In this document: in pieces, positions 9,117-16,074 of the stretch
Layout of the letters: each line of letters opens with the position of its first letter
Numbering within the stretch: the stretch's first letter is position 1
From: Gracilaria vermiculophylla
Lineage: Eukaryota; Rhodophyta; Florideophyceae; Gracilariales; Gracilariaceae
NCBI GenBank assembly: GCA_019155205.2
Contig: JAHNZQ020003150.1
Span: 3,096,123-3,112,196 of the forward strand
Direction of reading: 5' to 3'
DNA length: 16,074 nucleotides
Translations under genes and position numbers: made by a program
Notes under the pieces: model-generated
Seen by the model: only the letters and a program-made list of their open reading frames with translations
The model's database searches: none
What the model was told of the DNA's origin: nothing

Positions 9117-9900
9117 ATTAAATCGTTTAAGAACAGTTCTTGCGTAGGCACTTTGACGTAATTTTTGAATTCTTTTTCTCGATTATAGTCGATTTCAATG
9201 CCTAGTACATGCCGAATTTCTCCAAGATCCTTCATTTGGAATTTAGAACATAGTTCTTGCTTCAAAAAACTTAACACCTTTGGATTTTCACTTGCTAGTA
9301 CTATGTCATCGACATATAGTGAAATAAATACTTCATGGTCATCAATAATTGCGACAAATATTCCATTGTCTCCAGGAGCTTTCGAAAATTTGATGCTGCT
9401 CAAAACCGAGCCAATCATTTTGTACCACGCTCTTGGCGCCTGTTTTAGTCCATAACTCGCCTTCGTTAGCTTGCAGATGTGATTCGGATTTTTTGAGTCA
9501 GTTAAACCCTCAGGCTGCTCCATAAAAATTTATTCTTCCAACATTCCATTTAAGAACGCTGTTTTAACATCCACCTGGGTGATGAAAATTATTTGTTGGA
9601 GTGCTACAGCCATCATAGTCCGTAAAGAAGCCATGCGTACAACTGGAGCGTACGTTTCAAAATAACCAATGCCATATTTTTGCTGATACCTTTTGCACAC
9701 CAGTCTGGCCTTAAATATTTTTTCTTGATTCTTGGTTTCGGGTTATATCTTGAAAACCCATTTTTGCTGCAAAGTATGTACTTCTGGTTTTCGAGGGACC
9801 AGTTTCCAAGTATTATTGTCGTATAAAGAATTAATTTCTCTTTCCATTGCAGATGTCTAATAATTTTTCTGGACCCCTGACAGGGTTTCTTGCACATTAT
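9113..9900 (-). pseudogene. Copia reverse transcriptase (interrupted)
   Basis: From 9900 downward, overlapping frames give the expected chain AMEREINSLYDNNTWKLVPR, VDVKTAFLNG (motif A), MEQPEGL, YGLKQAPRAWY, SLYVDDIVLAS (the catalytic YVDD at about 9305-9316) and LGEIRHVLGIEI. Internal stops occur before AMEREI, after QKWVFKI and before IFMEQPEG, and at least one change of frame is needed. The linker at 10105-9857 (PESIPWRSGRTSRQPTWL) is the region normally found between integrase and RT. Confidence 0.85.
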
Positions 9901-10114
9901 TTGGTTCTATTTCGTCTGCAAGCATCATTACTGCACCGGCAGCAGTATCTTCATTTTCATCAGCATTCTGATACGTGAGCCATGTTGGCTGTCTACTAGT
10001 TCTCCCACTTCTCCATGGAATACTTTCTGGTGCTTGCTCATTTTCTGGAGGTGGGTTGTAAGCCTCAGAATTTTGCAAATTATTTTCGTTTTCAGTGTTC
10101 GGCATTACTTCTTT

Positions 10115-10792
10115 TTATTTTGAGTTTTCTGGTTGAAAAGAAATCTCTTCTTCCATTAAGATTAGTTTTGGGGCTTCTAGAAATTTTGCTGTTCCACTTA
10201 CAACCACTCTTCTGGTTGTATCGTCCATAAAGCGATAATTTCTACCTTGGTATCCCAAAAGTGTACACAGCCTTGACTTGGCATCCCATTTCTTTCTATG
10301 ATCATTTGGAACAAAAACATAGGCCTTGCACCCAAATACCTTGAGATGAGAAATATTTGTTTTCTTTCCGAACCGTTTTTCATGAGGACTGCAAGTGTCT
10401 GGAATTTTTGTAGGAACAAAATTCCCAATCACATTTACAGTTTGGATAGCTTCAGCCCAAAACTTTCTGGCCATGTCCTGAAAGTAAAGCATACATCTTT
10501 CTTTTTCACAAAGTGTTCGGTTAATTCTTTCCGCCACACCATTCTGTTGTGGTTGGTGTGCTCCAGTACCCTCGTGGTTGATACCTTTCTGTTGGAAATA
10601 ATTTTCAAATGCCTTAGAAAAATATTCTCCCCCTCTATCACTTCTAATTTGTTTGATAGAAATTCCTTCTTGATTTTCCACCATAGTCAGAAATTCTCTG
10701 GTTTTTTCAAATGCTTCGTTTTTGGTACGGAGAAAAAACACAAATGATTTTCGTGTGTCATCATCAGTGAAGGTTATGAAATACAATTTTCC
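10115..10792 (-). pseudogene. Copia integrase core domain (N-terminally cut)
   Basis: The frame starts in GKLYFITFTDDDTRKSF, the YFxTFxDDxSR strand of copia integrases. It continues through RSDRGGEY and NGVAERINRTL, whose Asp and Glu are separated by 35 residues as in the D,D(35)E active site. The first catalytic Asp, which normally lies some 20-30 residues upstream, is absent, so the enzyme would be inactive. The C-terminal part (HLKVFGCKAYVFVPNDHRKKWD, then LLGYQG and YRFMDD) is the usual copia integrase tail. The frame ends at a stop at 10115, and the next segment continues in another frame. Confidence 0.85.
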
Positions 10793-10972
10793 TTTTTCTT
10801 TTTTTTATTTGCTTCAGTACTCTGAATATTTTTCTTTTCCTTATGCTTGCGCGTCATGTTTCTTAGCTTCCCGGCAGACGCGTATGGAAACGCGTGCCAG
10901 GCAGAAGTACCACTCGCACAACTAGCACAAGTGGTATGCATGCAAAAACAAAACTTAGACTCACAGAACTTT
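10793..10972. other. Short spacer between the copia break and avidin-like gene 2
   Basis: A T-rich tract (plus strand) at the retrotransposon break gives way to middling-GC DNA. No gene or clear repeat is seen. Confidence 0.4.
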
Positions 10973-10978
10973 TTTATT
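10973..10978 (-). terminator. Poly(A) signal AATAAA of avidin-like gene 2
   Basis: AATAAA on the minus strand lies about 87 bases beyond the stop codon of the second avidin-like gene, a normal distance for a eukaryotic 3' end. Confidence 0.5.
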
Positions 10979-11064
10979 TCGGCCAGTGACAAGGTGCGAA
11001 GGTTTCGAACCACATACTAGCAGTGCAGCGTAGCGACCATGGCTCACAGCCACGCAGCGGGCGT

Positions 11065-11445
11065 CTACATGGAGAAGATTTTGGTGCCCAGCGACAGGCC
11101 CTGCACCATGCCGTCCTCGTTGACGTAGGCGCGCGTGCCGGACAGCATCATGGTGTTGTCCGTCTGGTAGCCGCCGCTCCACGAGTCGGTGATGGCGTAC
11201 GGGCGCCCGTCCGGGCGGTCGGCGGCCCAGAAGCGGATCAAAAACGGCGCCACGCCGTCGCGCCCGGCCTCCTTGCTGTTGACCCACATGTAGTTGCCGC
11301 TAAGGCTGATGTTGAGCGGGCCGGCCGGGCTCGCGGAGCTCTGATAGGTGCCGGAAATCTGGCCGTTGCTCGAGCTGGTGCTCGAAATGGTGATCGTGTG
11401 AACTCCATCGTCGGACTTGTACGTGCCGTGGTTCGGGAGACCCAT
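11065..11445 (-). CDS. Avidin-like beta-barrel protein, copy 2 (126 aa)
   Basis: This is a paralogue of the gene at 1204-1584; position-by-position comparison without gaps gives 84 identical residues of 126 (67%). It has the same family landmarks: HGTYKSDDG, NGQISGTYQS, APFLIRFWA, TDSWSGGY, NTMMLSGTRAYVNEDG and SLGTKIFSM. The chosen ATG (11443-11445) has A at -3 and G at +4 and matches the start of copy 1. An upstream in-frame ATG at 11472 would add nine residues absent from copy 1. No intron or signal peptide is seen. Conservation of Tyr and Ser in the second strand and of one Trp (SWSG), with loss of the other Trp and Asp biotin contacts, is the same as in copy 1. Purifying constraint at the C-terminus (LSGxRAYVNEDG to SM) suggests both are functional. 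Confidence 0.6.
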   Translation of the reverse strand: MGLPNHGTYKSDDGVHTITISSTSSSNGQISGTYQSSASPAGPLNISLSGNYMWVNSKEAGRDGVAPFLIRFWAADRPDGRPYAITDSWSGGYQTDNTMMLSGTRAYVNEDGMVQGLSLGTKIFSM

Positions 11446-11554
11446 GTTTGATTGCGGCTGATACGGTGGCAAGCTTGGAACGCGGATTGTTTGACGGTGG
11501 AAGGCTGGCGGCTGCGTACCGAGACAATCCCAGCGGGCAGAGGGGGGGAAATCT

Positions 11555-11597
11555 CCTTTTAAGCCGTTCTGGTGCGAGACGCAGCTGCCTGTTTATC
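11555..11597 (-). promoter_or_regulatory. TATA-like promoter of avidin-like gene 2
   Basis: CTTAAAAGGAG on the minus strand (TTAAAA at 11557-11562) lies 112 bases before the ATG. GATAAACA lies at 11590-11597, 33 bases further upstream. Both match the arrangement of copy 1 in sequence and spacing. Confidence 0.5.
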
Positions 11598-11599
11598 TT

Positions 11600-12990
11600 G
11601 GTTGGCTGGAAGCACTTTTTGCTTCAACACACCGGCCGGGCTGCATCCAAAAAGAAAAACACACGTGCGGCACTGTATTCTCGCTACGTTGACAGTTTGT
11701 CTTTAAACCCGGGCATTTATTTCGTGGATTGTGCACCAGTAGCCCACGACGCTGTTGCAACATACGCGAAAGAACGAGCAACACACGCGCGGAGAAGAGA
11801 GCCATCGCTACCACGGCATGTCGAGCACGTGCGATTTGAGCGTCCGCAAAAAAGCACTGCAAAACGCGCCATGCAGCGGAAACCTCCTCGCTCGCGCGAG
11901 AGCCGTCACACCACTGGCCGCTCAAGCTCGCCCCTCCACGCGGGCCGCTGCGCTCGGCTGCGCAATCTCAACATGCCGCCCGCCCCTTCAGCAGCACGCA
12001 AGCCGCCGCGTCGAGCAGCCCCGCGCGCCGCGAGCACGCGCCAAATCGCACCCGCCCCCGCGAAGCGCAGCGCGCGGCGCCGCGGCTCGCGCGCGAGCAG
12101 CCCTGCTCGCGCGGCGGCCGCGGCGGCGCGCGCCTGTCGGACCAGCTTGCCGGACTTGCCGCGCCCACCGCGCGCGCCGCCGCCACGAGAAACGCGCGCG
12201 CTGCCCGGCGCCGTGTGCCGCAAAACGCGCGGCTTTCGCGGGTGGCGCGCGCAGCGGCGGCCCCCCGCGCGGCGGGCGCGCTGTGCGCGCCGGCACCCGC
12301 GCGTCATCCGCGTGCCCGCGAGCGCTCGCGGGGCACGAGGAAAGGCGGCGGCGGCGCCGCTGCAAGACTCAGCTGCGGGGCGGGGGTGGGGGGGATGGGG
12401 GGGGGGGGGCTGTCGGTTCTTCTTGCACGCCGCTGAGCTTTTGCTCGACGGGTGGCGTGCTCCCGTTCATCGCCAGCGCTGGCTCTGCGGCTCGCACCTC
12501 GCTGCGGGCCAACGAGGCCTCGGCGCGGCGCACGCAAGGGATGGAATTGGGTGGCAGCCGGTGCGTGTGGCCAGCGTGGGCGGCCAAGCAGAGCTGGCCG
12601 CGCAGGCGTGCGGCCGCAGCAAGGCCAGCGCGCGTGGCGGCGCAATCAGCGCGCCTTTCGCCGCCGTCAGCAACTCGCAAGGCGCTGCTTCCCGCCGCAT
12701 TGCTGCCGCCGAGCGCGTGTGCACGCGTGTCGCCGCTTGCGCGAGCGCGGCCGCGCTCAGGGGGCGGCGCGGAGGGCGTGCGCGTTGCGCGCGTGCTCCT
12801 CGGACATGCGTCCGTTTGGTTGCGCGCTTTTTGCTCCGCCTTTCGCTCAGCAGCTGCCCAACGGCGGCAGCGCGCGAAATTGGGTGGAGACAGTTCGGCC
12901 ACGTGTACGTGTGCCCCGGTTGCCACTGTGCGCTGACCTCATGTATGAGCTCAGCGCACCATCACGCAAAATTAAAAAAAACATTGAAAT
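11600..12990. other. CpG-dense, extremely GC-rich island without a recognised gene
   Basis: From about 11880 to 12950 the sequence is dominated by GCGCGC, CGCC and GGCGG words. Stop codons are therefore rare in all frames, and long frames appear on both strands (for example 11448-13001 plus and 12369-12926 minus). Their products are Arg/Ala/Pro-rich with no motif, so I do not call them genes. One short minus-strand start at 12468-12470 reads MNGSTPPVEQKLSGVQEEPT and runs into the poly-C tract; it could be a first exon. The island lies just upstream of avidin-like gene 2 and may be its CpG island or a GC-rich repeat. Confidence 0.5.
12377..12409 (+). repeat. G-run cluster, potential G-quadruplex
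   Basis: Four G runs of 4, 5, 7 and 13 are separated by C, T and AT. Four closely spaced runs of at least four G satisfy the usual pattern for an intramolecular G-quadruplex. The length of the 13-base run may be unreliable. Confidence 0.6.
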
Positions 12991-12999
12991 CTGATCCGT

Positions 13000-15098
13000 A
13001 GCCCTTTCCATTTCGAATTTTAAACTTGAAAAACGGCCTGCGGAGCTAATCAAGTGTTGCAAAGATCTGTCTTCATGGCACCAATTCACGGATGTTGTTG
13101 ACAACCGCAACTGATTCAACAGCTACAACTGTTGTTTGAGTGTTGTGCACATGGTTCGGCGCTCCCAGTCTACAAGACACGGTAAAGATATCATATTGAA
13201 AAGAAATTGGAAAATTTTCAAATGTTTTGGTACAATTCTAAACAAAGTATAATTGACCTCATACGCATGGGGTCGCTGGTCCAATACACACTAGTGATCT
13301 TTTCTTGCTCACCGTACACCTTGTGCAATACTGTCGTACATGATTCACATGAACACATTATACGTTTTACATTGCTTTCTAGCGCAATGATTAAGTTTAT
13401 GCACGTACGTTGTACTTTAGCAGTGCTCGGTTTCATTGCGTCTTTGTTGCGAGCGAGAATGGCACCATCGCACCGTATAATAATTTGTGTTATACAATCA
13501 TGTACAAGCATATTGCAAACAACAAAAGCATGCACATATATGCACGCATCCTCAGAAAAACAGCCGCCAAACTCCAGCGCTGTGGCTGCGTGCTCGGCAC
13601 ACCGCAACGCTTTCATATATCCACGCTGCTGTACACGAAAAACAGTTGAACATTATTGTGCGTCGTGATAGGCACTCAAACAAAAGCCTAGCCGAGTGTA
13701 TTCGATGACAACCAAATTTATCCATCCTTCCCATTCAATTTTTTATTACTTGACACAGATGTCCATCTTCATTAACACGTAATCACCATGCTTGCCTGTA
13801 TTCATACCCAGAGTTGGTACTGTTCAAATTTCAAGATTTAGCTTAATGTATACGCAATGCACTGGCTGTGCAAACATTGCAACCGAACTGACAAAACGTG
13901 CTGCATGCGCAATCTAATGCACGCGCTCATAAACACTCACAAAGTCGGTTGTGCAATGCACAGTACCCACACACAGTTAAGCATAATTGCATTAAAGCAC
14001 CGTACACTGCTACTCACACTCGCACCTCAGTGCGTTGCATTGCGTCTGTGCTTGGCCACAGTCGCAAGCGAGCGCAGTAGAGCGCGACCAGCCTCCCACA
14101 GCGCAAAGCTCGGCATGCCTCGTGGATAGTGGCCCATCTAAAGTAAGCGCCCATCCACTGGTGCTATCCGGGGACAGATTAGATACCGAAACTTGGGTGC
14201 TTCGCAGAAACATTGTACAACGATGTTAGAGTCAAACTGCGGAGCGAAAGATGCGGTACGAACAGGAGTCTGACCCATTCTCGTAAAACAAGAGCACACT
14301 CTGCGTCTCGTACAGTACACAATGTGCACCTATCTGTAGTTTAGCTAAAACTGACACTACCCCATGATACAATACTCAAAAGGCAGTGTAGCTTGAACAC
14401 TTTCTCAGAAACAGCACTCGCAGACTGCTTTTGTGGTTCTGTGTCACCCATCTCATCTATCTATGATACACTATGCGTCGTTTACGACTCGTGCAAAGCA
14501 AAAATGGCTCTTTATATCAACCTGCATCCCTGCAAAATCCGCAAATGGCGGGGTGCATTTGGCTTCAATGTGTCGGTAACGGTGTAATACCGCAATGATC
14601 CCCAAAGTGGTCGTCTTGAGGCCATTTTCTACGCTTTGACTTTGCACACTCGCAGTTTTCCCCTTTGTTTTTCGCCCCACTGTGGTTCTCTCCTGCGGTG
14701 CTCTGTCCTCGGAGACCCGATGTGTGCTGTATATATCGACAATCAGCTGATTTCGCTTGTGCAATCCCTTATTATTACATTAAAAAACAGGAAGAGGTCA
14801 TTGCTGAGTGTAAGCCAAAACAGAGCCTCATACGCAATAATTTTTTTTGCACAGCTCACCCGAAATGACCAGCGCGCGCCCCGTAGCAAACCACTTCACA
14901 CCGAACACAGCGTGAATGCAACAATTTCCGCAGCGTCAGAAACACTAATGCCCTTCTTGAGTTTTGCATACCACAAGGTTTCAAAAACAATGCGCACCGC
15001 GTGCGCCACAACGCTTTCAAATCACACCGCCACTAAAGTATGTGCACAAGCTTTGCCACGTATGGCACAGCCTGTCGCTCTTCGGGATGAGCTGCAGT
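13000..15098. other. Intergenic region, nothing recognised
   Basis: Middling GC. Open frames up to 150 codons occur on both strands (for example 13207-13668 plus and 13218-13616 minus, which overlap), but none has a recognisable motif. No RNA gene, transposon or tandem array was seen. The region ends at the poly-G run. Confidence 0.4.

Positions 15099-15125
<27 letters not shown>
15099..15125 (+). repeat. 27-base poly-G run, probable join of two unrelated DNAs
   Basis: The run separates middling-GC eukaryotic-like DNA on the left from high-GC, codon-structured bacterial DNA on the right. On the minus strand it encodes polyproline that extends the proline-rich tail of the bacterial gene. Confidence 0.7.
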
Positions 15126-15130
<5 letters not shown>

Positions 15131-15779
15131 CCGCGGGGGCGGCGGGCGGGGGTGGGGCGTCGAATGCGGGCGGCGCCTGGGTGTCGACCGGCGGTGCTGC
15201 GAATCCCGGTGGCGGAGGTGCGACGGCCGCTGCGGTGTCGGGAACCTCGACCGGGGGCGGCGTTGGGACCGCGGCGATCGTCGGGTCCATGGCATCGGTG
15301 GCCGGTGTGATCGCGGCGGCATTCGACGCATCGATCGCGACGATCGCTCCTGCCCCGGGAACGAGGCCTTCCCGGAGGATCGTGTCGCCGCCAGGAGAGG
15401 TGTACGGCACGCTCGAGAGTCGCAGTTCGACCGAGTCGGACGCAGCGACCTCGGTGGTCCAGCCCGCTCGACCTTCGCCCTTGAACCGGTCGGCTCCGGC
15501 GATTGCTTCGGCCTGATCGAAGACGAAGGTGATGGGCTCGCCGTCGGTGTCGAGCACGGCGGCGACGCCACTCGGATTGGTCGAGACGACGAGCTCGTGC
15601 AGCGCACCGGCGACGCTGTCGAAGGTGAAGCCGTCGTTGGCTGCGAGCGTGTCGGCCATCGCGAGCGCGGCAACGCCGATCGCCTCGCCACCACCCACGA
15701 CGACGGTGAGCGGGCCGGTCGAGACGACCGATCCGGAACCGGGAATGATCTTGGCGCCGTGCAGCGCATCCGAAGTCAT
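15126..15779 (-). CDS. Bacterial (actinobacterial-type) protein with proline-rich tail, C-terminus lost at the join
   Basis: 218 codons can be read before the poly-G junction. Residues 1 to about 155 form an Ala/Gly/Val-rich globular part with two related motifs, IIPGSGSV (11-18) and LVPGAGAIV (139-147). Residues about 156-218 are a Pro/Ala linker (PTPPPVEVP, APPPPGF, APPPPAAPAAG). No signal peptide or membrane segment is seen. The build recalls actinobacterial proteins in which such a segment and a proline-rich linker precede a C-terminal FHA domain, but no FHA domain is present here, so that is a weak guess. The ATG at 15777-15779 is the first in this frame; an overlapping frame starting at 15795 has a non-protein-like composition. 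It is divergent from the gene at 15896. The apparent tail beyond the G-run (TAAHPEERQAV and on) belongs to the other DNA and should not be trusted. Confidence 0.6.
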
Positions 15780-15895
15780 GGCGACATCGTGGCACGCCCG
15801 CGTGAACGTTTCATTCCTTCAACGAATCTGTCCCCTGCGAAGGGGTCCTGACATCGACGGCATCTCCCGGTCTCGCCGCGATTACTCTCCGGCGC
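15780..15895. promoter_or_regulatory. Divergent intergenic region between two bacterial genes
   Basis: The 116 bases between the two divergent starts must hold both promoters if the genes are transcribed from here. No clear -35/-10 pair stands out. A GAAGGA on the minus strand (about 15813-15818) resembles a ribosome binding site, but it lies too far from the ATG at 15779 and instead precedes a 12-codon frame, MKRSRGRATMSP. Confidence 0.3.
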
Positions 15896-16074
15896 GTGAC
15901 CACCGAGCCTGTGCACCGCCTGCCCGACGTCGTCTCACGAGGGCGTCTCCCAGCCCACGGCCTCGCGATCCCGCCGGAATCGATCTGTCTCGATGGCGAC
16001 TGGAGTTTCCGACCTTGGCGTGGCGAGCAGCCACCGTTTCCTGCGCCCGACGAAGGGCACACCGTGCCGGTGCC
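15896..16074 (+). CDS. N-terminus of a glycoside hydrolase family 2 (beta-galactosidase-like) enzyme, cut by window end
   Basis: A GTG start opens a frame that reaches the window end: VTTEPVHRLPDVVSRGRLPA, then PPESICLDGDWSFRPW and PAPDEGHTVPVP. The LDGxWxFRxW motif followed by a VPVP-type turn is the start of the sugar-binding jelly-roll domain of GH2 enzymes, which hydrolyse beta-galactosides, beta-glucuronides or beta-mannosides. Actinobacterial members often begin with a comparable RLPA segment. Only 59 codons are present, so substrate and catalytic residues cannot be judged. The first residue would be Met from GTG. The start is the best candidate but not certain, because the frame remains open further upstream. 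Codon use is strongly GC-biased, like the gene at 15126-15779. Confidence 0.55.
   Translation, partial: MTTEPVHRLPDVVSRGRLPAHGLAIPPESICLDGDWSFRPWRGEQPPFPAPDEGHTVPV

Larger units (their letters stand above)
8056..10792 (-). mobile_element. 5'-truncated, decayed Ty1/copia LTR retrotransposon (element 1)
   Basis: In transcription order the element has the integrase core (10792-10115), a linker (10105-9857), reverse transcriptase (about 9900-9113), RNase H (9116-8362), polypurine tract and 3' LTR. This integrase-before-RT order is diagnostic of Ty1/copia. The 5' LTR, gag, protease and the N-terminal half of integrase are missing. The upstream limit is an A-rich tract on the minus strand (10787-10806), where the frame meets a stop. 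Stops and frameshifts separate all domains, so the copy cannot move by itself. It lies between the two avidin-like genes, in the same orientation, about 180 bases downstream of the poly(A) signal of copy 2. Confidence 0.85.

Noticed and set aside
12100..12200. Minus-strand GRGKSGK followed by ARAGL, reminiscent of a histone H2A N-terminus
   Set aside because: The resemblance ends after ARAGL. The expected QFPVGR segment and the rest of the histone fold are absent, so this is chance in an Arg/Ala/Gly-rich frame.
11448..13001. Open frame of 517 codons on the plus strand, and a 393-codon frame at 11755-12936
   Set aside because: They lie in CpG-rich DNA where stops are rare in every frame. Products are Arg/Ala/Pro/Ser-rich with no motif, and equally long frames exist on the other strand.
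13207..13668. Overlapping 153-codon (plus) and 132-codon (minus) frames
   Set aside because: Both strands are open over the same bases, neither has a recognisable motif, and composition is ordinary; they are likely chance frames.
15033..15125. C-terminal extension of the bacterial protein through polyproline into AAHPEERQAVPYVAKLVHIL
   Set aside because: It lies across and beyond the poly-G run in DNA of different character, so it is probably an artefact of the join.
1..16074. CRISPR array, toxin-antitoxin or phage-defence system
   Set aside because: No regularly spaced repeats with unique spacers and no recognised defence genes were seen on either strand.

Overview
The window reads as two unrelated pieces of DNA joined at a 27-base run of G. 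Positions 1 to about 15098 look eukaryotic. Genes are sparse, there are TATA-box promoters and AATAAA/ATTAAA-type poly(A) signals, and there are decayed Ty1/copia retrotransposons with an LTR. One cysteine-rich piece looks like a single exon, and base composition swings between AT-rich (about 3340-4700) and extremely CpG-rich (about 11900-12950). I cannot place the eukaryote; a protist, an alga or a small animal would all fit. Positions 15126-16074 look like high-GC bacterial DNA, most likely actinobacterial, with two intronless genes facing away from each other.

Layout. 1-1080: no confident gene; a possible 5' exon pair and a stop-ridden reading frame. 1204-1584 (minus): a 126-residue avidin-like protein with a TATA promoter. 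1743-4720: nothing recognisable, becoming AT-rich. 4720-5320: a cluster of degenerate, partly palindromic repeats. 5527-5829: a 71-bp direct repeat carrying a tRNA-like A-box; the first copy is followed by a perfect tRNA T-arm. 5875-6393 (minus): an exon-like fragment with six CxxC pairs (GCC2/GCC3, ephrin-receptor-like repeats). 6736 to about 8060 (minus): relic of one copia-like element. About 8056-10792 (minus): a second, 5'-truncated copia element with integrase, reverse transcriptase, RNase H, polypurine tract and 3' LTR. 11065-11445 (minus): a second avidin-like gene, 67% identical to the first, with the same promoter layout. 11600-12990: CpG-rich island with a G-quadruplex-like run. 13000-15098: nothing recognised. 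15099-15125: poly-G junction. 15126-15779 (minus) and 15896-16074 (plus, cut by the window end): bacterial proline-rich protein and the N-terminus of a glycoside hydrolase family 2 enzyme.

How it fits together. The only clear gene family of the eukaryotic part is the avidin-like pair. The two genes lie on the same strand about 9.5 kb apart. Both are intronless, both encode 126 residues, and each has a TATA-like box 112-113 bp upstream of its ATG with a shared GATAAACA motif just beyond. Most biotin-contact residues of streptavidin appear to be replaced, so they may bind something else. The copia material between them is dead, but its LTR keeps a strikingly complete set of heat-shock-element palindromes upstream of its TATA box. 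This resembles in principle the heat-activated ONSEN elements of plants.
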